The notes under the pieces: generated by a model
What the model saw: only the letters and a program-made list of their open reading frames with translations
Database searches by the model: none
Told to the model about the DNA's origin: nothing
Assembly: GCA_036271555.1 (NCBI GenBank)
Contig: DATBAK010000005.1
Coordinates: 58,968-122,967 of the forward strand
Direction: 5' to 3'
From: Acidimicrobiia bacterium
Lineage (GTDB): Bacteria > Actinomycetota > Acidimicrobiia > IMCC26256 > PALSA-610
Length of the DNA: 64,000 nucleotides
Shown here: in pieces, positions 42,055 through 49,250 of the stretch
Layout: each line of letters begins with the position of its first letter
Numbering within the stretch: the stretch's first letter is position 1
Translations under genes and position numbers: made by a program

Positions 42055-44477
42055 TCCGCGTCGAGCGCGGCGGACGACGCGACGACGCGCGCGACGTGCG
42101 CGCCGGGTCGCACACCCGGCACCGCGGCACCGACCGCGTCGCGCGCGACGAGCTTGATCTCGGTCGCCGCGACCGTCGCCGTCGACTCGTCGAGCACGAA
42201 CAGCGTCCGGTCCGCGACCGGCGCGACCGCGACCACCGCGCCCCGCTTGCGATCGAGTCGCATCACGCGCACACCCGCGCCACCGCGTGCCTGCACCGGC
42301 ATCTCGTCGACCCGCAACCGCTTCGCGTACCCCGCGTCGGTCGCGAGCACGACCTGCTCCTCGTGCGCGACCGCGCACGCGCCGATCACCGCGTCGTCGC
42401 CCCGCAACCGCATCGCGCGGATGCCGCCCGCCGACCGTCCGACCGCGCGCACCTCTTCCTCCGCGAAACGGATGCCCTGCCCCTCGCGCGTCACGACGAA
42501 GATCTCGAACTCGTCCCACCCCGGGAACACCGACACGACGCGGTCGCCGGCGGCGACCTTCATCGCCACGATCCCGTCGCGCCGCGCGCCGGCGTCGACG
42601 AACTCCGCGAGCTCCGTCCGCTTCACCGCGCCCGACGCGGTCGCGAACACGATGTGCTGGTGCTCGTCGGCGGCCTTCGCGTCGAGCACCGCGACGATCT
42701 GCTCGCCGTCGCCGAGCTGGAACAGGTTCGGCGCGGCCGTGAGCCGGTTCTTCGGCAGGTCGTGGCCGGCCATGCGGTACGCGCGCCCGCGGTCGGAGAA
42801 GAACAGCACGCCCGCCAACGTCGACGTCTCGATGAGCTGCGCGACCGCGTCGCGCTCCCCCGGGTCGGCGACCTTCGCGCCGCGACCGCGCCCCGGACGC
42901 GTCACGACGTAGCCGCGCGCGGTCACGGTCACGAACAGCGGCTCGTCCTCCACCAGCGCGACCGTGGAGATCTCGCCGGTGTCGTCGGCGACGATCTGCG
43001 TGCGGCGCGCGATCTTGTGCGCGTCGCGGATCGCGACGAGCTCCTCGCGGATCACGCCCATGAGCACGTCGCGCTTGGAGAGAATGCGCCGCAGCTGCCG
43101 CACCTCGGCCGCGAGCTCCTTCTGCTCCTTCACGAGCTCCTCGCGACCGAGCTGCGTGAGCCGGCCGAGCGCGAGATCGAGGATGTGGTTCGCCTGGATC
43201 TCGCTGTAGTCGAAGCCCGTACCCATGAGCCCGGTGCGCGCGGCGGCGCGATCCTTCGACGCGCGGATGAGCTTCACGATCGCGTCGATCTGACCGAGCG
43301 CCTTCACGAGCCCTTCGAGGATGTGCAGCCGCGCCTCGGCCTTCTCGAGGCGGAAGCGCGTGCGCCGGGTGACGACGGCGACCTGGTGGTCGACCCACGC
43401 CTGCAGCGCCTGCATCAGGTTGATCGTGCGGGGCACGCCGTCGACGAGCGCGACCATGTTGATCCCGAACGTCACCTGCGCGGGCGTGTGCTTGAACAGG
43501 TTGTTCAACACGATCTGCGGGTTCGCATCCGGGCGCAGCTCGATGACGAGCCTCGTGTCGCCCTGCCCCGACTCGTTGCGGATGTCGCGCACGCCGTCGA
43601 CGCGCCCGGCCTCGACCGCCTCCGCGAGCTTCCCCGCGATCGCGTCGACGCTCGTCTGGTACGGGATCTCGGTGACGAGGATCACCGGCCCGCGCCGCGA
43701 GTCCTCGACCGTGGTGACCGCGCGCAGACGGATCGAACCGCGGCCCGTGCGGTACGCCTCGGCGATGCCGTCGGAACCCATGATCAGCGCGCCGGTCGGG
43801 AAGTCGGGCCCCTTGACGACGCGCGCGAGCCCGTCGAGCGTCGTCTCGGGCCGGTCGATGAGCAACACCGCGGCGTCGCAGATCTCGCCGAGGTTGTGGG
43901 GCGGGATGTTCGTCGCCATCCCGACCGCGATCCCCTGGATCCCGTTCACCAGCAGGTTCGGGAACCGGCTCGGCAGCACGATCGGCTCTTCGTCGCTCGC
44001 GTCGTAGCTGGGCTCGAAGTCGACGGTGCCCTCGTCGATGCCCGCGAGCATCTCGGTGGCGAGCACGCTGAGCTTGCACTCGGTGTAGCGCTGCGCGGCC
44101 GGCGGATCGGCGGGCGAGCCGAAGTTGCCGTGCTTGTCGATCAGCGGATGCGACAGCGAGAAGTCCTGCCCCATGCGCACGAGCGCGTCGTAGATCGCAG
44201 TGTCACCGTGCGGGTGGAAACGGCCCATCACATCGCCGACGACGCGCGCACACTTCACGAACGGGCGGTCGGGACGCAGGCCCGAGTCGTGCATCGCCCA
44301 CAGGATCCGCCGGTGCACGGGCTTGAGCCCGTCGCGCGCGTCGGGCAGCGCGCGACTCACGATGACGCTCATCGAGTAGTCGAGGAACGACGACTCGACC
44401 TCGTCGACCAACGTTCGGCTCGCGACCGGCGCCGCTTCGAACAACGTCGCCGCCGCTGCTGTCTTCTTCCGTGCCAT
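42051..44477 (-). CDS. Type IIA DNA topoisomerase subunit A (GyrA/ParC family)
   Basis: An 808-residue DNA-cleaving subunit. The quinolone-pocket segment is HPHGDTAIYDALVRMGQDF, with Thr at the Ser83 position and Asp at 87. The catalytic Tyr is in AAQRYTECKL near residue 131. A GINMVALVDG tower region is followed by a six-bladed C-terminal domain. The GyrA-box consensus (QRRGGKG) is not present; the matching place reads RPGRGRGAKVADP. That, together with the PPAAQRYTEC context, is closer to ParC-type subunits. It lies 111 bases downstream of the B-subunit gene, so they form one operon. Confidence 0.88.
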   Translation of the reverse strand: MARKKTAAAATLFEAAPVASRTLVDEVESSFLDYSMSVIVSRALPDARDGLKPVHRRILWAMHDSGLRPDRPFVKCARVVGDVMGRFHPHGDTAIYDALVRMGQDFSLSHPLIDKHGNFGSPADPPAAQRYTECKLSVLATEMLAGIDEGTVDFEPSYDASDEEPIVLPSRFPNLLVNGIQGIAVGMATNIPPHNLGEICDAAVLLIDRPETTLDGLARVVKGPDFPTGALIMGSDGIAEAYRTGRGSIRLRAVTTVEDSRRGPVILVTEIPYQTSVDAIAGKLAEAVEAGRVDGVRDIRNESGQGDTRLVIELRPDANPQIVLNNLFKHTPAQVTFGINMVALVDGVPRTINLMQALQAWVDHQVAVVTRRTRFRLEKAEARLHILEGLVKALGQIDAIVKLIRASKDRAAARTGLMGTGFDYSEIQANHILDLALGRLTQLGREELVKEQKELAAEVRQLRRILSKRDVLMGVIREELVAIRDAHKIARRTQIVADDTGEISTVALVEDEPLFVTVTARGYVVTRPGRGRGAKVADPGERDAVAQLIETSTLAGVLFFSDRGRAYRMAGHDLPKNRLTAAPNLFQLGDGEQIVAVLDAKAADEHQHIVFATASGAVKRTELAEFVDAGARRDGIVAMKVAAGDRVVSVFPGWDEFEIFVVTREGQGIRFAEEEVRAVGRSAGGIRAMRLRGDDAVIGACAVAHEEQVVLATDAGYAKRLRVDEMPVQARGGAGVRVMRLDRKRGAVVAVAPVADRTLFVLDESTATVAATEIKLVARDAVGAAVPGVRPGAHVARVVASSAALDAD

Positions 44478-44548
44478 GGAGACCTCCGTCAGGGAGTTCC
44501 CGCCAGAACGGGCGGGTCGCCGTGCGGCCCGCCCGGCGTGGTGGCTGA

Positions 44549-44582
44549 GGCGTCAGGAGCGGCGAGCGAAGCGAGCGCGACC
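44549..44582 (-). repeat. Dispersed 36-bp repeat, reverse-oriented variant
   Basis: On the minus strand this reads GGTCGCGCTCGCTTCGCTCG then CCGCTCCTGACGCC, matching the repeats at 38832 and 48513 with one substitution inside the core and one missing base. It occupies the gap between the two topoisomerase genes, so it is part of their joint transcript. Confidence 0.7.
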
Positions 44583-44588
44583 ATGAAA

Positions 44589-46550
44589 TCAGATATCGAG
44601 GAATCGCACGTCTTTGGCGTTCTGCTGGATGAACTGCTTGCGCAGCTCGACGTCGTCGCCCATGAGCACCGACAGCCGCTCGTCGCAGATCACGGCCTCG
44701 TCGACGTCGATGCGCACGAGGTTGCGCGTCGCGGGATCCATGCACGTCTCGCTCAGCTCGGGATAGTCCATCTCGCCGAGGCCCTTGAACCGCGCGAACA
44801 CGAGCTGACGATTCGGGTTCGCCTCGATCACCTGCTGCCGAGCGGCGTCGTCGGCGATGTACTGGCGGGTGCTCGAGATGTCGACCGAGTACAGCGGCGG
44901 CTGCGCGACGTACAGCCGGCCCGCGTCCACCAGCGGCGTCATCTGGCGGTAGAAGAACGTGATGAGCAGGGTGCGGATGTGGCCGCCGTCGACATCGGCG
45001 TCGGCGAGGATGACGACCTTGCCGTAGCGCGCCTTCGTGAGATCGAAGTCGTGACCGATGCCGCCGCCGATCGCGGAGACGAGCGCCTGGATCTCCGCGT
45101 TGGCGACGATCTTGTCCATCGAGGCGCGCTCGACGTTCAGGATCTTGCCGCGCAACGGCAGGATCGCCTGCGTCTTCGGTGAGCGCGCGTCGCGCGCCGA
45201 GCCGCCCGCGCTGTTGCCCTCGACGATGAAGAGCTCCGTGTCGTCGACCGCGCGCGACGAGCAGTCGGCCAGCTTGTCGGGCATGCCGACGCCTTCGAGC
45301 GCGCTCTTGCGGCGCGTCAGCTCACGCGCCTGCTTCGCGGCGCCGCGCGCCCGCGCCGCGCTCATCGCCTTGCCGACGATCGCCTTCGCGGGATTCGGGT
45401 GCTCCTCGAGCCAGCGCCCGAACCGCTCGTTCGTGAGCCGCTCGACGAGCGACCGGATCTCGGTGTTGCCGAGCTTGGTCTTCGTCTGCCCTTCGAATTG
45501 CGGCTCTTGCAAACGCACCGAAACGATCGCAGTGAGGCCCTCACGCACGTCGTCGCCTTGGAGCGCGGTGTCCTTCGCCTTCAGCAGACCGCGATCCTTC
45601 GCGTAGCGGTTGATCGCGTTCGTGAGCGCGCGCTTGAAGCCCTCCGCGTGCATCCCGCCTTCGGTCGTCGAGATGCCGTTCGCGAACGTGAAGAGGCCCT
45701 CGTGGTATCCGGTGTTCCACTGCCACGCGACGTCGACGTCGCCGTCGGGCTCGGACGCGGAGAACGAGCCGATGTCCTTGATCAACGGCTCCTTGCTCGC
45801 GTTGAGGTGGCTGACGAAGTCGACGATTCCGGCCTCGCTGTGGAACGTCTCCTCGTGCTCGTGGCCCTTGCGCTCGTCGTGGAAGCCGATCGCGAGGCCC
45901 GCGTGCAGGTACGCCATCACCTGCAACCGCTCCATGATCGTCGCGGCGCGGAACTCGATCTCCTCGAAGACGTCGGGGTCGGGCCAGAAGGTGATGGTCG
46001 TGCCGGTGTGCCCGCGCTTCGACTTCGCGACCGCGCGCAGCTTCCCCTGCGGCACCCCGGGAAGGACCTTCCGTCCCGTCTTCTCCGGCGCGTACACCTG
46101 CCGGTACGTGTTGCCGTCGCGGTCGACCTCGAGCACGAGTCGCGCCGAGAGCGCGTTGACGACCGAGACGCCGACGCCGTGCAGACCGCCCGACACCTTG
46201 TAGCCGCCGTCGCCGAACTTCCCGCCCGCATGCAGTGTGGTCATGACGACCTCGGCCGCCGACTTCCCCTTGTACTGCGGGTGCGGATCGACCGGAATGC
46301 CCCGGCCGTCGTCGGTGACGCGGCAACCACCGTCGGCGAGCAACGTGACGTCGACGCGTGTCGCGAAGCCGCCCATCGCCTCGTCGACCGCGTTGTCGAC
46401 CACCTCCCACACCAGATGGTGCAGGCCCTGCGCGCCCGTCGACCCGATGTACATGCCGGGACGGCGGCGCACCGGGTCGAGGCCCTCGAGCACCGTGATC
46501 TGGGCGGCGCCGTACTCGCTGGTGGCGGCCGCACGCCGTTGCGCTGCCAT
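44589..46550 (-). CDS. Type IIA DNA topoisomerase subunit B (GyrB/ParE family)
   Basis: A 653-residue ATPase and TOPRIM subunit. The GHKL ATP site has EVVDNAVDEAMGGF, DDGRGIPVD and SGGLHGVGVSVVNAL. The TOPRIM part has FIVEGNSAGGSARDAR (Asn where EGDSAGGSA is usual) and ILADADVDGGHIRTL with the metal-binding DxD. The length fits a GyrB or ParE without extra insertions. An ATG at 46550 is preferred; one at 46604 would add 18 residues. No dnaA, dnaN or recF is nearby, which weakens a simple gyrB-at-origin reading. Confidence 0.88.
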   Translation of the reverse strand: MAAQRRAAATSEYGAAQITVLEGLDPVRRRPGMYIGSTGAQGLHHLVWEVVDNAVDEAMGGFATRVDVTLLADGGCRVTDDGRGIPVDPHPQYKGKSAAEVVMTTLHAGGKFGDGGYKVSGGLHGVGVSVVNALSARLVLEVDRDGNTYRQVYAPEKTGRKVLPGVPQGKLRAVAKSKRGHTGTTITFWPDPDVFEEIEFRAATIMERLQVMAYLHAGLAIGFHDERKGHEHEETFHSEAGIVDFVSHLNASKEPLIKDIGSFSASEPDGDVDVAWQWNTGYHEGLFTFANGISTTEGGMHAEGFKRALTNAINRYAKDRGLLKAKDTALQGDDVREGLTAIVSVRLQEPQFEGQTKTKLGNTEIRSLVERLTNERFGRWLEEHPNPAKAIVGKAMSAARARGAAKQARELTRRKSALEGVGMPDKLADCSSRAVDDTELFIVEGNSAGGSARDARSPKTQAILPLRGKILNVERASMDKIVANAEIQALVSAIGGGIGHDFDLTKARYGKVVILADADVDGGHIRTLLITFFYRQMTPLVDAGRLYVAQPPLYSVDISSTRQYIADDAARQQVIEANPNRQLVFARFKGLGEMDYPELSETCMDPATRNLVRIDVDEAVICDERLSVLMGDDVELRKQFIQQNAKDVRFLDI

Positions 46551-46627
46551 GGAGTCGACCTTAGAAGGCCGCTCGGACACCGGCGGTGATCCGCCCGCCG
46601 ACATCCGGACGCGGATACCTTCCGCCG

Positions 46628-47947
46628 GTGCCGAGGGAGTCCCTGGGTCCGCGGTACGCCAAGGTGTGGTCCGCGTCGGCGATCTCGCTCGCCGGCGACG
46701 GTTTCATCCTGGCCGCGATGCCCCTCCTCATCGCGACGACGACGTCGAGCGCGGCGTCGGTCTCGGGGCTCGAGGTCGCGCGAGGAATCCCGTGGCTCTT
46801 CTTCGGACTCTTCGGCGGGGTCGTCGCCGACCGCCTCGACCGGCGGCGCGTGATGGCGCTGGTCGACTCGCTCCGTTGCATCGCCGTCGGGCTGCTGGCG
46901 GTCGCCGCGTGGCAGCACGACGTGTCGGTCGGGCTGATCTGGATCGTCGCGTTCCTGCTCGGCTCGGGCGAGGTCTTCTTCGACAACGCCGCGCAGTCGA
47001 TCCTGCCGAGCCTCGTCGAGACCGAGCAGATCGAGCGCGCGAACGCGCGCTTCTCCGTGACCGAGAACGTCGCACGCGACCTCGCCGGTCCCGCGATCGG
47101 CGCCGCGCTGTTCGCCTGGGCCGCGTCGCTCCCATTCGCGCTCGACTCCGCTTCGTTCCTCGCGGCCTCGCTCATCGTCTTCACGCTCCGCGGTACGTAC
47201 AGCGCGCGACCGCGCTCGCGTCAGCACCAGTCGTCGCGACGCGCGCGCTACCAGGAGCGGTCACGGCGTCGACGCGAAGAGCCGTCGATCCGCGAAGACC
47301 TCCGCGAAGGGCTGCAGTTCCTACGCGGCCACGAGCTCCTGCGCTCTTTGCTCCTGCTCGGCTGCGCGTACAACTTCCTCATCGTCGGCGCCGAGGCGAT
47401 CAACGTGCTCTTCGCGTTGCGCGTGCTGCACATGTCGAAGTCGGTGTACGGGCTCGTGCTCACCGCAGCCGCGGTCGGCGGTATCGGCGCGGGGCTCATC
47501 GCCGACCGCGTCATCAAGCGGTTGGGTCCGGGTGGCACGCTGCTCACCGTCTTCCCCCTCGCGAGCATCGCGGGCATCTTGGCGGGCACGACGAACTCGG
47601 TGTTCGTGTTCATGCTCGCGGTCGCGGTGTCGCTCGGCTGCGGCACGTTCGCCAACATCGTGATCATCACGCTGCGCCAGACGCTCGTGCCCGACGCGCT
47701 GCTCGGACGCGTGAACTCGCTGTTCCGCGTCGGGCTGGCGACCGCGGCGCCGGTGGGCGCGCTCGTTGCCGGTCAGCTCGCGGGACTCGTGAGCCTGCGC
47801 GCGCCGCTGCTGCTGATGGGCATCGGCTGCGGCGCGCTCGCCGTCGCCGCGGGACCGCTCGTGAACAACGCGGCGATCGAGCAGGCGAAGGCCGACGCCG
47901 CGGCCGAGTTCGGCCCCGACCCCGGCTCGGAACTCGACCCCGGCTGA
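46628..47947 (+). CDS. MFS transporter
   Basis: A 439-residue exporter-type protein of the MFS_3-like group. GVVADRLDRRRVMAL is the motif A loop, and LVETEQIERANARFSVTENV follows helix 4. A long, highly basic central loop (RPRSRQHQSSRRARYQERSR) separates the two six-helix halves. The C-terminus ends acidic. The GTG at 46628 is placed just before the first hydrophobic segment. It is divergent from the topoisomerase operon with 77 bases between. Confidence 0.85.
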   Translation: MPRESLGPRYAKVWSASAISLAGDGFILAAMPLLIATTTSSAASVSGLEVARGIPWLFFGLFGGVVADRLDRRRVMALVDSLRCIAVGLLAVAAWQHDVSVGLIWIVAFLLGSGEVFFDNAAQSILPSLVETEQIERANARFSVTENVARDLAGPAIGAALFAWAASLPFALDSASFLAASLIVFTLRGTYSARPRSRQHQSSRRARYQERSRRRREEPSIREDLREGLQFLRGHELLRSLLLLGCAYNFLIVGAEAINVLFALRVLHMSKSVYGLVLTAAAVGGIGAGLIADRVIKRLGPGGTLLTVFPLASIAGILAGTTNSVFVFMLAVAVSLGCGTFANIVIITLRQTLVPDALLGRVNSLFRVGLATAAPVGALVAGQLAGLVSLRAPLLLMGIGCGALAVAAGPLVNNAAIEQAKADAAAEFGPDPGSELDPG

Positions 47948-48150
47948 GGTCGGACTGAGGTCGGAGTCAGGTCGCCCGCGCGGCCGAAGGCGCCGAGCGC
48001 GAATCGGCGACCCGGAGGGGAGCCGACGAAGGCGCGAGCGAATGGATGAGGTAACCAAACACTGACCGCGGCGGCGATGTTGCCGAGGGCCCTCTCCCTT
48101 CATGCTGGTGTTTGCCGCTGGGGCGCACACTGGGAAGGGAGGGCGGAACC

Positions 48151-48168
48151 ATGGGTCGCATCCACTGA
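48151..48168 (+). CDS. Five-residue micropeptide frame MGRIH, copy 1
   Basis: ATG-GGT-CGC-ATC-CAC-TGA. AAGGGAGGG at 48135-48143 lies about seven bases before the ATG, a near-ideal ribosome site, and the same sequence forms the 3' arm of a hairpin that could hide it. The second copy 256 bases away encodes the same five residues with two synonymous third-base changes and no non-synonymous ones. That is what selection on a peptide would leave. Translation is inferred. Confidence 0.5.
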   Translation: MGRIH

Positions 48169-48205
48169 GAACTCGCAGCAGAGCAAGTCGATCGAGATGA
48201 TCGAA

Positions 48206-48236
48206 CCCGCCGGGCCCCGCCGGCGGGTTTTGTTTT
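48206..48236 (+). terminator. Rho-independent terminator of unit 1
   Basis: CCCGCCGG (48206-48213) pairs perfectly with CCGGCGGG (48220-48227) around a six-base loop and is followed at once by TTTTGTTTT. This is the clearest intrinsic terminator in the window. Confidence 0.88.
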
Positions 48237-48406
48237 GAACGGGGCACGACGGGCCTCGGCGCAAAGGCGCGCCGGTTACCCGGCTCGGGGAACGGTCAAA
48301 CCCAGGTAAGGAAACACTGACCGCGACGGCGATGTCGACGGTCACGCCTCCCCTTCATGCTGGTGAGCAGCCCACTGGGGCCCACTGGGAAGGGAGGTAG
48401 AGAGAC

Positions 48407-48424
48407 ATGGGTCGTATTCACTGA
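48407..48424 (+). CDS. Five-residue micropeptide frame MGRIH, copy 2
   Basis: ATG-GGT-CGT-ATT-CAC-TGA, preceded by AGGGAGG at 48391-48397. Compared with copy 1 the Arg and Ile codons differ only at the third base. The sequence after the stop is unrelated between copies, so the identity ends with the frame. Confidence 0.5.
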   Translation: MGRIH

Positions 48425-48472
48425 GTTTCTCTCACCACCACAGATAGTCAGCAACACCAGCTCTTGAACGAA

Positions 48473-48494
48473 CCCGCCGGGCCCCGCCGGCGGG
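48473..48494 (+). terminator. Terminator-like hairpin of unit 2
   Basis: CCCGCCGG (48473-48480) pairs with CCGGCGGG (48487-48494), the same stem as in unit 1. The following bases TCCGTTCG are a poorer T-tract, so termination may be weaker. Confidence 0.65.
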
Positions 48495-48512
48495 TCCGTT
48501 CGCGATACGTCT

Positions 48513-48548
48513 GGTCGCGCTCGCTGCGCTCGCCGCTCCGTGACGCGG
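48513..48548 (+). repeat. Dispersed 36-bp repeat, full copy
   Basis: Identical over 36 bases to 38832-38867. It lies between the second MGRIH unit and the end of the FHA gene. With the two units and unremarkable GC-rich sequence at 47948-48048 and 48237-48303, it accounts for the 634-base stretch without a conventional gene. Confidence 0.85.
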
Positions 48549-48581
48549 GACGAGTGAGTCGGGCCGCCCCGCACGCGCGGC

Positions 48582-49178
48582 TCAGAACCTGATCCGGGTG
48601 ACCTTCCACTGCTGGGCGCGGCGGGCGAGCGCGTCCTTGTTGCGCTCGTCGCCGACGAGGTCGAACTTGTCGTAGAGCGACTGCAGCGCCATCTTCACCG
48701 CCGCGGTGCTGGTGAAGCGCGCGTCGGCGACCTCGCGGATCGACGCGACGCGCGGCGCGAGCCGCCCCGAGTCGTAGTGCTGGAACAGCAGCTCGAGCAC
48801 TTCCGACTCGGTCGGCGTCAGCCGCACCGCGCGCTCGGCGACCCGCCGGGTCGTCGCCGCTTCGCCGCCGGTGCGCTCGTGCTCACTGAGCAGGAACGTG
48901 ATGTCCGTCGCGCCCGCGAGGTCGATGGTCGCGCCGTGCGTCAACACGTGCGGCTGCCACGGTCGCAGCTCGACCCGGTCGACGCTCGTGCCGTTCGTCG
49001 ACCCGACGTCGACGATGCGCCACGTCCCCGCCTCGCCCTCGATGCGCGCGTGGACGCGGCTCACGGCCGCTTCGTCGATCACTACCTCGTTCTCGGTACC
49101 CCGACCGATGCGTATGACTGGAGCGTCGAGCTCCCGTTCGGCGTCACCGGCCGCGCCCCGCCAGCGCAGTCTCGCCAT
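48582..49178 (-). CDS. FHA-domain protein with C-terminal helical (winged-helix-like) domain
   Basis: A 198-residue protein. The FHA domain at about residues 20-85 has the phosphothreonine-binding residues: IRIGRGTENEVVI, AVSRVHARIE and GSTNGTSVD. The C-terminal part (VRLTPTESEVLELLFQHYDS, STAAVKMALQSLYDKFDLVG) looks like a winged-helix DNA-binding region. It is divergent from a large kinase-ATPase gene 72 bases away, so it may read that kinase's phosphorylation and change transcription. That link is inference from gene order. Confidence 0.85.
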   Translation of the reverse strand: MARLRWRGAAGDAERELDAPVIRIGRGTENEVVIDEAAVSRVHARIEGEAGTWRIVDVGSTNGTSVDRVELRPWQPHVLTHGATIDLAGATDITFLLSEHERTGGEAATTRRVAERAVRLTPTESEVLELLFQHYDSGRLAPRVASIREVADARFTSTAAVKMALQSLYDKFDLVGDERNKDALARRAQQWKVTRIRF

Positions 49179-49250
49179 TCCTTGCCAGGTTACCTAGCAC
49201 CCCCGACCGCGTGACTCGCCCGGTTTCGCACCCTTTGGCAGCGTGCGATC

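Larger units (their letters stand above)
48049..48236 (+). ncRNA. Small transcription unit, copy 1 (hairpin, MGRIH frame, terminator)
   Basis: The first of two tandem related units. It begins with a conserved 32-base block (48049-48080, 29 of 32 identical to 48304-48335). A stem follows, CTCCCTTC (48094-48101) pairing with GAAGGGAG (48134-48141), whose 3' arm is itself a strong ribosome-binding sequence. Then come the MGRIH frame and a terminator. There is no downstream gene on this strand (the FHA gene faces it), so the unit stands alone. I do not recognise a known RNA family. Confidence 0.6.
48304..48494 (+). ncRNA. Small transcription unit, copy 2 (hairpin, MGRIH frame, terminator)
   Basis: The second unit has the same layout as copy 1: the 32-base block at 48304-48335, then a stem CCTCCCCTTC (48347-48356) with GAAGGGAGG (48389-48397) and one bulged C. 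An internal GCCC-ACTG-GGGC hairpin at 48370-48381, the MGRIH frame and a terminator follow. Sequence between frame and terminator has diverged from copy 1, while the hairpin, ribosome site, frame and terminator stem are kept. Confidence 0.6.

Noticed and set aside
48094..48150. Cobalamin-riboswitch resemblance (CACTGGGAAGG) in the MGRIH units
   Set aside because: The CACTG and GGGAAG words occur, but the B12 box and the remaining core are missing and no vitamin gene follows.
48100..48574. Minus-strand frames of 80-90 codons across the MGRIH units
   Set aside because: No ribosome site, and the two frames do not align with each other although the underlying units do. The conserved signals (ribosome site, frame, terminator with T-tract) are all on the plus strand.
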